Source: Candidatus Rifleibacteriota bacterium (GTDB taxonomy: Bacteria > Muiribacteriota > Ozemobacteria > Ozemobacterales > Ozemobacteraceae). From it: DNA of 64,000 nucleotides. Where the stretch lies: the NCBI GenBank assembly GCA_012517355.1, contig JAAYVD010000117.1, forward strand, positions 91,717 through 155,716. Reading direction: 5' to 3'. The notes below the pieces were generated by a model. The model was not told where the DNA came from, searched no databases, and worked only from the letters and a program-made list of their open reading frames with translations. A program made the translations under genes and the position numbers. Below, piece by piece: positions 52,755-60,298 of the stretch (positions are counted from its first letter, which is position 1; each line of letters starts with the position of its first letter).

Positions 52755-55356
52755 GGGGGACCTCCTCCGGGAAGATCGAGGGGCGGCCGGTTTCCTGGAA
52801 GAACCGCTTCAGGTCGCGGGCCCGCTCTTCCCGGCTCTCCTTCCAATCCAGGGGGCATTGCTGGTAAGCGATGGTCAGCAGCTCCTGGGCCTTGTCCAAC
52901 CGGCCCTGCTTCCAGTACAGCCTCCCCAGGCTGTGTGCAACGGTCAGGATGTCCGAGAGCAGCGGCGGATTGCGGGTCCGGTACCCGCGATAGGCTTCCT
53001 CCAGGAGGGTCTGGGCCCGGTTCAGATCGCCGTTCTTCTCGACCAGGAGGAACCCCACCGCGTTCAGATACTTGGGATCGGACGCGTTGTGGGTCAGCGC
53101 CTCCTCGAAGAGGGCCAGGGCCTCGGTGGCCAGGGCGTTGCGATGGGCGATCACCCCTCGCAGGAAGCTCGGTTCGCCGCCGAGGTCCGGGGAGGGCCCG
53201 ACCTGGTCGAGGAAGCGCCGGGCCTCGTCGGTCTTGCCCTGATCGATCAGGATGGCGGCCAGTTGCAGCCGGATGCGCTGGGCGGCTTCTCTTTCCTCGT
53301 CAATCCAGGTGGGGACCAGGAGCAGGCCTTCGCGGAGGATTTGTTCGGCCTCGGCGATCCGGCCCTCGGTGACCAGGATCCGGCCGAGGAGTTCATAGGT
53401 GGCGGGAGCCTGATTCAGCGCCAGGTTCATGATGGCGTAGCGGTGCGCCTCGAGGATCTGGTTGCGTTCGAACAGGATGCGGGCCAGGTGGAGTTTGGCC
53501 CCGAAGATGTTCGGCCCCAGGGCATCGAGACGCCCCAGGAGATCCTGGACGCGGGCCAGGCGCCCCTGGCCTTCCATGGACTGGGCCAGGCCCCAGATCC
53601 CATGCAGGGACTGGGGGTTGGCCCGGAGGACGCGCTCGAAACTGGCCTCGGCCTCGACCGGTCTTCCTTCCAGGAGGAGGGAGCGTCCCTCGAACAAACC
53701 CCGGGCCACCTCCTGGTGGTTGGCCTGGAGGGTCCAGGCGGCGATGGTGAAGGCGAAGGGCACGAGCAGCAGGGGAAGGTGCCGCCAGGAAAACCGCCGC
53801 TTCCAGCGAAGGTCGGGGAGGCAGGCCGCCTGGTGCAGCGCGGCCACCAGCAGCAACAGGTTGGCCAGGGGCAGGACGGACAGGGTGTTGTTGAAGAGGG
53901 CGTGGCAGAACAGGGCCAGCCCGGCGGCAGCGAGGCCCTTGGGGAGCCAGGCGTCGGCGGTGGCCGCCTTGGCGGCCAGAGGTCCGGCGGTGGTTCCCGA
54001 GTCGGGCGGCGATCCGGCGTTTGCCATGAGAGTGGGCGGAGGCGCCTGAAGAGGGGCCGGTTCCGGAGATGCAGAGGTGGGGGGTGGGGGGGTGGGCGAG
54101 CCCGGGGCCTCGCCGGCCGGGGGCGCCGTGGGGGGCGTTGGCTCGGGAGCCGGCGCCGTGCCTGGCACAGGGGCGGGAGGGGGGAGGATAGGCCCCGGGC
54201 CTGGGTTGACGGGAGGTGGTCCTTCGGGATGGAGCGCGGCATGTTCCTGCCGGAACCGGAACCTGGCATGGATCCCGAGGAGGGCGGCCAGGAGCGAGCA
54301 GAAGGCGACCAGTCCTGGGACCCCGGTCTCACCGAGCAGGAGCAGGACATGGGAATGCGGGTCGTCGTTGTAGGGGGCCAGGCCCAGGGCCGTGGCCAGG
54401 GGCGGCCGGAACCGGGTCATGACGTAGGAAAGCCCGCCGGGGCCGAGGCCAAGGACCGGATGGCTCAGGAAGGCCGCGAAGCCCATTTGCCATTCCAGCA
54501 GACGCGAGGTCACCGACAGGTAGCCGATGGGGGGCCTCGACAGGGTATCCCAGGGGTAGTTGCGGGTGGCCAGGGTGACGAGCCAGTAGCCGCCGATGAG
54601 GAACAGGGCCAGCACCGCACCGCTGAGAAAGGGGGACCGCCGGAAGACCCGGCCTGTCGGGATCTCCCAGAAGCGGGTGGCCAGGAGCAGGAGGCCCACG
54701 CCGAAGCACACCAGCGCTCCCCCGCAGTTGGTCAGGCCCAGGGCCGCCACCTGCGCCGCCAAAACGGCCCCCCAAAACAGGCGGCGGGCCCACCCCGGGC
54801 TCCGCCCCTGGAACACCAGGCTCGTCGTCAACAGGCCCGTGACGAGGAGATACGCGGCCAGGAAGTTCGGGTTCGAGAAGGTTCCGACCACCCGGTAGGG
54901 AGAGCCCACCCAGGAGATCGGGTCTGCCCCAAGCCACTGGGCGAGGGCGTAGACCGACATCAGAAACCCGCTGAGGATCAAAGTCCTGGTCAGCCAGGGG
55001 ATGTCGCGCCGGGACCGGGTCAGGTGCAGGAAGAACAGGAGCAGCAACTGGGTCGCCAGCAACAGGGAGATGCGGAGGCTGACCAGGAAGGTGGAGGGCA
55101 GCAGGGCGGCCACCAGGCAGATGAAAGCCGCCAGAGCTGGCAGGAGCAGGGGGAGCAGGCCCGTCCGGGGCTGGAAAAACAGCAACAGGACGGCCAGGAA
55201 GGCGGAGGCGAGGGTTCCCATGGCCAGGGTCGCCCATCCCTGGAGGAGGAAGGGGTCTTCGGCATTGGTGGCCACCAACCAGGGGGAAACGATCAGCAGG
55301 AGGCAGACCAGGATGCCCAGGAACCTTTGGACCAGGGCCAGGGACGGAGGGAGCAT
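52735..55356 (-). CDS. O-antigen ligase-like (Wzy_C) membrane protein with C-terminal TPRs
   Basis: This is an 873-residue protein. About ten transmembrane helices fill residues 1-365. The Wzy/WaaL-like periplasmic region contains SRLLEWQMGFAAFLSHPVLGLGPGG and NDDPHSHVLLLLGETGV, the typical H-x-x-L-x-x-x-x-E-x-G pattern. A Pro/Ala-rich insert (about 378-455) is followed by two or three more helices and then TPR repeats (about 560-860). Similar proteins ligate or polymerise surface polysaccharide, or glycosylate pili. The start at ATG 55356 forms a TGATG overlap with the DUF192 gene stop. No other polysaccharide genes lie nearby, so the substrate is unknown. Confidence 0.82.
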   Translation of the reverse strand: MLPPSLALVQRFLGILVCLLLIVSPWLVATNAEDPFLLQGWATLAMGTLASAFLAVLLLFFQPRTGLLPLLLPALAAFICLVAALLPSTFLVSLRISLLLATQLLLLFFLHLTRSRRDIPWLTRTLILSGFLMSVYALAQWLGADPISWVGSPYRVVGTFSNPNFLAAYLLVTGLLTTSLVFQGRSPGWARRLFWGAVLAAQVAALGLTNCGGALVCFGVGLLLLATRFWEIPTGRVFRRSPFLSGAVLALFLIGGYWLVTLATRNYPWDTLSRPPIGYLSVTSRLLEWQMGFAAFLSHPVLGLGPGGLSYVMTRFRPPLATALGLAPYNDDPHSHVLLLLGETGVPGLVAFCSLLAALLGIHARFRFRQEHAALHPEGPPPVNPGPGPILPPPAPVPGTAPAPEPTPPTAPPAGEAPGSPTPPPPTSASPEPAPLQAPPPTLMANAGSPPDSGTTAGPLAAKAATADAWLPKGLAAAGLALFCHALFNNTLSVLPLANLLLLVAALHQAACLPDLRWKRRFSWRHLPLLLVPFAFTIAAWTLQANHQEVARGLFEGRSLLLEGRPVEAEASFERVLRANPQSLHGIWGLAQSMEGQGRLARVQDLLGRLDALGPNIFGAKLHLARILFERNQILEAHRYAIMNLALNQAPATYELLGRILVTEGRIAEAEQILREGLLLVPTWIDEEREAAQRIRLQLAAILIDQGKTDEARRFLDQVGPSPDLGGEPSFLRGVIAHRNALATEALALFEEALTHNASDPKYLNAVGFLLVEKNGDLNRAQTLLEEAYRGYRTRNPPLLSDILTVAHSLGRLYWKQGRLDKAQELLTIAYQQCPLDWKESREERARDLKRFFQETGRPSIFPEEVPLATGTP

Positions 55357-55877
55357 CACCGTTCGGGAGGCAGGTAGGGGAGGGGGACCTGCAGCCGGGT
55401 GCCGGGAGTGACGGCCAGGCGGCGGACGGAACCGGAGGCCAGTTCCAGGGCATACTGGGCCTCGCCGGCGCTGGTATACCTGGGGAGGTCCCCGTCGGGG
55501 ATGCCGACGCCGGGAACCATTCCCTCGATCAGGTCGGTGACCTCGAGATCCTCGGAAAAGAAGATGATGTCGAGCGGCAACCAGGTGTTCTTCATCCAGA
55601 AGGTCATCCGGTGCGGGGTGTCGTAGACGAACAGCATGCCTTCGTCCTCTCCCAGAGAACGTCGGAACATCAGCCCCTTTTGTTTCTGCTCTTCGGTGCG
55701 GGCGATCATGATCCGGAGGGGGTGGTCACCCAGCCGGACGTCGACCCATCCCAGTTCCTGGGGGGCGTCAGCGATGGCGGCCATGGCCGACGGCGCCCCC
55801 CCCGTGCCATCCTGCATGCAGGAAGCCAGCAGGAAAGGGCAGGAAAGCAGCAGGAAAACGAGAGACCGCCGGCCCAT
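55356..55877 (-). CDS. DUF192 lipoprotein
   Basis: This 173-residue exported lipoprotein has a signal ending LLASC with Cys20 as the lipid site. The DUF192 domain covers about 40-165: VRLGDHPLRIMIARTEEQKQ, KGLMFRRSLGEDEGMLFVYD, FWMKNTWLPLDIIFFSEDLEV and the late YALELASG segment are its hallmarks. The family is widespread and uncharacterised. Its position between ptsI and the O-antigen-ligase-like gene, with TGATG overlaps on both sides, shows strict co-translation. Confidence 0.9.
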   Translation of the reverse strand: MGRRSLVFLLLSCPFLLASCMQDGTGGAPSAMAAIADAPQELGWVDVRLGDHPLRIMIARTEEQKQKGLMFRRSLGEDEGMLFVYDTPHRMTFWMKNTWLPLDIIFFSEDLEVTDLIEGMVPGVGIPDGDLPRYTSAGEAQYALELASGSVRRLAVTPGTRLQVPLPYLPPER

Positions 55878-57619
55878 CAGGCACTCGCCGGTGGCGGGAA
55901 CGTCCGTTGCAGGAGCTCATCCACTTCCTCCGTGGTCGAGCAGTCCAGCAGCGGGGGTACCGCGGCCCGGGCGGCGGCGGCGGACATGGTCCGGATGGCC
56001 TGCTTCACGGGAACGATGCTGGTCGGATTCATCGACAGGTTGGTGATGCCAAGACCGACCAACAGCGGTGTCAGACGGGGATCTCCGGCCAGCTCGCCGC
56101 ACAGGGTGACGGGCTTGCCCGCCGCCCGTCCGGCTTCGGCCACTTCATGGAGCAACCGCAGAACGGCGGGATGGGTGGGTTGGTACAGGTGGGCCACTTT
56201 CGAGTTGGTCCGGTCGACCGCCAGGGTATATTGGACCAGGTCGTTGCTGCCGATCGAGAAGAAATCGACCTCCCGGGCGAACTTGGCGGCCAGGAGGGCG
56301 GTGGAGGGGATCTCCACCATGATGCCGAGGGGGAGGGGGCCGGGCGTGGGAAGCCCGTGTTCCGCCATGTCCTGCCGGACCGACAGCAGGATTTCCCGGC
56401 ATCGCCGGAACTCGGGGAGGTTCGAGATCATCGGGAAGAGGACCTTGATGCGCGCGGTGGGCCGGGTGGCGGCCGCCCGCAGGATGGCCCGGATCTGTGT
56501 CCGCAGGATGTCGGGCCGGTCGAGAGCCATGCGCACCGCCCGCCAGCCGAGCTCGGGATTCTTTTCGATGGACCCGCCCACCAGGTGGGGGAGCTTTTCG
56601 CCGCCCAGGTCGATGGTCCGGAAGACGATCTCCTGCTGGCCCATCCGTTCGACGACCGTCAGATAGGTTTCGTACAATTCCTCTTCGGTGGGGAACCGGC
56701 GCCGGGTCAGGTAGGCGAATTCGGTCCGGTACAGGCCGATCCCGGAGGCGTGGTTGGCCAGGACCGCGTCGATGTCCTGGGGCTTGCCGATGTTGGCCTG
56801 CAGGGAGACCTCCACGCCGTCGGTGGTGACGGAGGGCTGCGCGATCGCTTCCTTCAGGCTCTGGATGCGTGATTCGTAGCGTGTGACCTTGCCCTGGAAT
56901 TCCTGGATCCGGAGGGGGGAAGGGTTCACCTCGAGGACTCCGGCCACCCCATCGACGAGGAGGACGTCACCCCGGGAAACCTTTTCCAGGAGATTTTTCA
57001 CCTGGATGAGGGCCGGGATGCCCAGGGAGCGGGCCAGGATCGAGGCGTGGGAGGTCGGGGTGCCTTCGGCGGTGACGATGCCCAGGACGCGCCGGGCATT
57101 GAGATCGACGATCTCTGACGGGGTGAGGGCTTCGGCAACGACGATCACCCCTTCCTGGAGGTCGTCGGTTTCCTGGAGCCCGCTTTCCCCTTCGCAATTC
57201 TTGAGGATGCGCTGCCCGACATCGACGATGTCGATGGCCTTGCCCTGGAATTGCGGATCGGGGAGCTTGCGAAAGAACTCGCTGTAATCCTTGATGACGG
57301 CGGACAGCACGGCTTCGGTATTCAGGTGCCGGTCGCGGATCCGCTTGGAGACCTCTTTCTTCAGGTCGGGATCTTCGAGAAGCGTCAGGTGGGCCTGGAA
57401 GATGTTGGCGATCTCGAGACTGCTCTTGATCTGCGGGAGCTCGAGGAGGTTGAGGATCTCTGAATGCGACAGGGCCAGCGCATTCTGGAACCTGGCGATC
57501 TCCTTGTCGATCCCCTTTTCCGGGATGGGGTAGGTGGGGACATGATCGAGTTGGAAATGCCGGATGCAGAACGCCTTTCCGGCGGCGTACCCCGGGGAGA
57601 TGGGCAGTCCCTTCAACAT
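55877..57619 (-). CDS. ptsI: PtsI-type phosphoenolpyruvate-protein phosphotransferase (enzyme I)
   Basis: This is a 580-residue enzyme I. The phosphorylated His191 lies in GTPTSHASILARSLGIPA. The PEP-binding barrel has GLYRTEFAYL, TIDLGGEKLPHL, FPMISNLPEF, FSIGSNDLVQYTLAVDR and the catalytic Cys507 in VTLCGELAGD. Enzyme I takes phosphate from PEP and passes it to HPr. No HPr, EII component or nitrogen-PTS gene is in the window, so its partners are elsewhere or it belongs to a regulatory PTS. The start at ATG 57619 gives the normal N-terminus (LKGLPISPGYAAG). It heads a four-gene operon with DUF192, the O-antigen-ligase-like protein and a kinase. Confidence 0.94.
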   Translation of the reverse strand: MLKGLPISPGYAAGKAFCIRHFQLDHVPTYPIPEKGIDKEIARFQNALALSHSEILNLLELPQIKSSLEIANIFQAHLTLLEDPDLKKEVSKRIRDRHLNTEAVLSAVIKDYSEFFRKLPDPQFQGKAIDIVDVGQRILKNCEGESGLQETDDLQEGVIVVAEALTPSEIVDLNARRVLGIVTAEGTPTSHASILARSLGIPALIQVKNLLEKVSRGDVLLVDGVAGVLEVNPSPLRIQEFQGKVTRYESRIQSLKEAIAQPSVTTDGVEVSLQANIGKPQDIDAVLANHASGIGLYRTEFAYLTRRRFPTEEELYETYLTVVERMGQQEIVFRTIDLGGEKLPHLVGGSIEKNPELGWRAVRMALDRPDILRTQIRAILRAAATRPTARIKVLFPMISNLPEFRRCREILLSVRQDMAEHGLPTPGPLPLGIMVEIPSTALLAAKFAREVDFFSIGSNDLVQYTLAVDRTNSKVAHLYQPTHPAVLRLLHEVAEAGRAAGKPVTLCGELAGDPRLTPLLVGLGITNLSMNPTSIVPVKQAIRTMSAAAARAAVPPLLDCSTTEEVDELLQRTFPPPASA

Positions 57620-57647
57620 GAAAACCCCTTGCAAATCATTGCCCGAC

Positions 57648-57676
57648 ATCCTATCATGAATGACCGTCCGGAGCAA
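57648..57676 (-). promoter_or_regulatory. Promoter of the ptsI operon
   Basis: On the - strand TTGCTC (57671-57676), a 17-bp spacer and TAGGAT (57648-57653), about 28 bp before the ptsI ATG. Confidence 0.5.
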
Positions 57677-57747
57677 GTTTCCTCAGGGGAGGTTCCCCCC
57701 TCCGGTCTGCCGGGTTCAGGGCACCTCACGACAAGGGCGAATCACCG

Positions 57748-58536
57748 ATGAAATTCCTGGTCAGCAACGATGATGGAATCCAGGCGCGGGGCATTGCCGC
57801 CCTCGCCCGGGCCCTCCTGCCTTACGGCGAGGTGACCGTCGTCGCCCCCAACCGCGAACGGAGCGCGTGCAGCCATTCCCTCACCCTCGAGCACCCCCTG
57901 CGCACCGCTCCGGTCGACTTCCCCGTGCCGGTACACCGGGCCCTGTCGGTGAACGGCACCCCGGCCGATTGCGTGAAGCTCGGCCTGGCGAAGTTGATGG
58001 AGACCCCGCCTGACCTGGTCGTCGCCGGCATCAACAAAGGGGCCAACACCACGGTCGACGTCTTCTATTCCGGCACCGTGGCCGCCGCCTTCGAAGGGGT
58101 GTTCAACGATGTGCCGGCGATCGCCTTCTCCCTGGCCTCTTTTGACCACGATGCGGATTATTCCCTCGCCCAGACATGGGTGGCCCGCACCCTGGACCGG
58201 ATCCTCCAGGACGGTCCCGCCAAGGGTTTCGTCTACAACGTCAACATCCCCTACCTCCCCGACTCCGGCATCCGGGGCATCCGCCTCACCCGCCTGGGAA
58301 ACGTCCGGTACCGCGATTCCTACGAACTCCGGCACGACCCGGTCGGCCGGCCATACTACTGGCTTACCGGGGAGCCGGAGATCCTCGACCAGGACCCCGC
58401 CTGCGACATCGTCGCCCTCCGGGAAGGGTTCGTCTCCATGACCCCCATCAGGGCTGAGCTGACCGACGCCAGCGTCCTGGAACGATGGCGTCGCAAGCAG
58501 GAATGGGCCGACCTGGCATCGCCGGTCCGGCCATGA
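57748..58536 (+). CDS. surE: 5'/3'-nucleotidase SurE
   Basis: SurE is a 262-residue metal-dependent nucleotidase that removes phosphate from nucleoside monophosphates. MKFLVSNDDGIQARG holds the Asp pair of the metal site. APNRERSACSHSLTL supplies the Ser, GTPADCVKLGL is conserved, and VAGINKGANTTVDVFYSGTVAAAFEG contains the Asn ligand and the family signature. The last codons overlap the nitrilase-family gene by 4 bp (ATGA). In a nucleotide-salvage view SurE would make nucleosides for phosphorolysis, upstream of DeoB, but the genes are 48 kb apart. Confidence 0.95.
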   Translation: MKFLVSNDDGIQARGIAALARALLPYGEVTVVAPNRERSACSHSLTLEHPLRTAPVDFPVPVHRALSVNGTPADCVKLGLAKLMETPPDLVVAGINKGANTTVDVFYSGTVAAAFEGVFNDVPAIAFSLASFDHDADYSLAQTWVARTLDRILQDGPAKGFVYNVNIPYLPDSGIRGIRLTRLGNVRYRDSYELRHDPVGRPYYWLTGEPEILDQDPACDIVALREGFVSMTPIRAELTDASVLERWRRKQEWADLASPVRP

Positions 58537-59348
58537 GCCTGCCCCCACTTCCCGACGAATTGCGGGTCGGGACGGTCCAGTGGAGCATCTCGCGGGCTTC
58601 CGTCGAGGAGAATCTCGCCTCCCTCGACGCTATCCTGGCTGGGATGGCGCCTTCCCGGCCCCACCTGGCCCTGCTTCCGGAGATGTGGTCCCGAGGGTTC
58701 TGCGGAACGGCCCTTCTGGAGGAATCCGAGGCCCTGCCCGCCCGGCAGGCCTCCATGAGGGACCGGGCGGTACATCACCGGACCTGGATCGGCGGCACGC
58801 TTCCCGAGCCCGGCGATGGCCGCCGGGTCTACAATACTTTTTTCCTCTTCGATGCCGAGGGAAACCTCCGGCTATCCTACCGGAAAATCCACCTGTTCCC
58901 TCTGACGCGGGAACCCGAATTCTTCCTTCCCGGGGATGCCCTGCCCGTTCCGTGCGAGGCAGGTCCCTGGCGGATCGGGGTCGGCATTTGCTTCGACATC
59001 CGGTTCCCCGGCCTCTTCACGTCGCAGGTTGCACGGGGGGCCAATCTCCTCCTCCTCCCTGCCCAATTCCCTGATCCCAGGCAAGAGCACTTCCGGCTCC
59101 TGGCCAGGGCACGAGCATTGGAAAACCAGGCCTGCGTCGTCGGTGTCAATCGCACCGGCACGGATGGTGCCCTCTCCTATTTCGGGGGAAGCCTGATCTG
59201 CAGTTTCCAGGGGGAAATCATTGGGGAGATGTCGCGCCAGGAGGGCGGTACGGTGTTCACGATCCGTGCTTCCGATGGGGAAACCCTGCGTGCCGCATTC
59301 CCCCTTCAGGAGCGGATTTCCACCCTCGCTGCGGCCTCCCCGCCATGA
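58533..59348 (+). CDS. Carbon-nitrogen hydrolase (nitrilase superfamily, omega-amidase-like)
   Basis: This 271-residue hydrolase has the Glu-Lys-Cys triad of the nitrilase superfamily: Glu50 (LALLPEMWSRG), Lys118 (SYRKIHLF) and Cys153 (GVGICFDIRFPGLF). A late conserved segment (RARALENQACVVGVNRTG) and GGSLICSFQGEII are also typical. The pattern around the Cys (CFDIRFP) is that of NIT/omega-amidase members, which hydrolyse small dicarboxylic monoamides or deaminated glutathione. The start at ATG 58533 overlaps the surE stop, and the gene overlaps birA at its end, giving a coupled three-gene operon. Confidence 0.9.
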   Translation: MSLPPLPDELRVGTVQWSISRASVEENLASLDAILAGMAPSRPHLALLPEMWSRGFCGTALLEESEALPARQASMRDRAVHHRTWIGGTLPEPGDGRRVYNTFFLFDAEGNLRLSYRKIHLFPLTREPEFFLPGDALPVPCEAGPWRIGVGICFDIRFPGLFTSQVARGANLLLLPAQFPDPRQEHFRLLARARALENQACVVGVNRTGTDGALSYFGGSLICSFQGEIIGEMSRQEGGTVFTIRASDGETLRAAFPLQERISTLAAASPP

Positions 59349-60187
59349 ACCCCCAGGGCACCGGAGACCCACCCCTCCCCCCGGAATGGTGCGGGTTCCC
59401 TGACCTGCTGCACCGGCTCGACGGGTTTGGCGGGCACCGCTTCCAATTCGTGGAGGTCACCCGTTCGACCAACGATGATCTGAAACACGCCTGGAGTGAC
59501 CCGGGCATTCCTGCTCCCCCCATGGTCCTGGTGGCCGGCCATCAGACGGCCGGCCGCGGGCGCGTGGAAAGGGCCTGGCACGATGCACCCGGCTGTTCCC
59601 TCCTGTGCTCTTTTTCCTGGTCCTGGCCGCTGACGGATTTTTCCCGGTTCTCCCTGAACCCTGCACTCGGCATGGCCCTGGCCATGCACCGTGCCTTCTC
59701 CCGGATGGGGACCCCTTCCCGTCCGATCGAATTGAAATGGCCGAACGATCTGATGGTGGGGACCGACAAGCTGGGCGGTGTTCTCGTCGATGCCACCCTG
59801 CAGGGAAAGACGATGCACGTGGTGATCGGTTTCGGGGTGAACTGCCGCCCTCTCCTCGAGGATCACCCGCCCCCCATGACAAACTCGTTCAATCCCATTT
59901 CCCTGGCCGAACTGGGGCTGCCCGCCTCGCTCCCCGGGTGCCTGCAGAGGGTTCTGGCGGCCTGGGCCGGGGTGGCCCCCTACCTATCGGACCCTGCCCT
60001 CCTACGGGAATTCAAGGCGCACGGAGGAAGATTCTGGGGCGCCCCCTCCACCGCCTGGCTCCCCGATGGAACCCGGGTCCAGGGAAGGCCGGTGGACCTC
60101 CTGCGGGGAGGCGCCCTGGCTTTTCGGACCGCCGATGGGCGACTGTTGACCCTCAGCAGCGTTCATCGCATCCTGCCGGAAACATGA
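59345..60187 (+). CDS. birA: Biotin-protein ligase, no repressor domain
   Basis: This 280-residue enzyme attaches biotin to carboxylase carrier proteins through biotinyl-AMP. STNDDLKHAW, AGHQTAGRGRVERAWHDAPG (the adenylate loop GRGR), IELKWPNDLMVGTDKLGGVLVD (KWPND) and VVIGFGVNC are conserved. A C-terminal SH3-like domain ends the protein. The winged-helix DNA-binding domain of bifunctional BirA is absent, so it is a catalytic-only ligase and does not repress biotin genes. Translation is coupled to the previous gene through ATGA. Confidence 0.93.
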   Translation: MNPQGTGDPPLPPEWCGFPDLLHRLDGFGGHRFQFVEVTRSTNDDLKHAWSDPGIPAPPMVLVAGHQTAGRGRVERAWHDAPGCSLLCSFSWSWPLTDFSRFSLNPALGMALAMHRAFSRMGTPSRPIELKWPNDLMVGTDKLGGVLVDATLQGKTMHVVIGFGVNCRPLLEDHPPPMTNSFNPISLAELGLPASLPGCLQRVLAAWAGVAPYLSDPALLREFKAHGGRFWGAPSTAWLPDGTRVQGRPVDLLRGGALAFRTADGRLLTLSSVHRILPET

Positions 60188-60188
60188 A

Positions 60189-60219
60189 ACGCCCGGGGGC
60201 GTCATGTGCCCCCGGGCGT
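60189..60219 (+). terminator. Hairpin after birA
   Basis: A perfect 12-bp stem (60189-60200 with 60208-60219) with loop GTCATGT begins 2 bp after the birA stop. There is no T-run, but the G+C content is very high. Confidence 0.6.
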
Positions 60220-60240
60220 GCTCCGGTGCCGGCCAGGCCG

Positions 60241-60274
60241 GCCCCTTTGCCGCCATCCATGGCGGCAAAGGGGC
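60241..60274. terminator. 16-bp near-perfect palindrome between convergent genes
   Basis: Arms 60241-60256 and 60259-60274 are exact reverse complements separated by 2 nt. It lies 24 bp from the stop of the - strand gene at 60299 and 54 bp after birA, so it is probably a shared terminator. Confidence 0.6.
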
Positions 60275-60298
60275 ACTTCCGACCTCGTGTCGGTCGGA

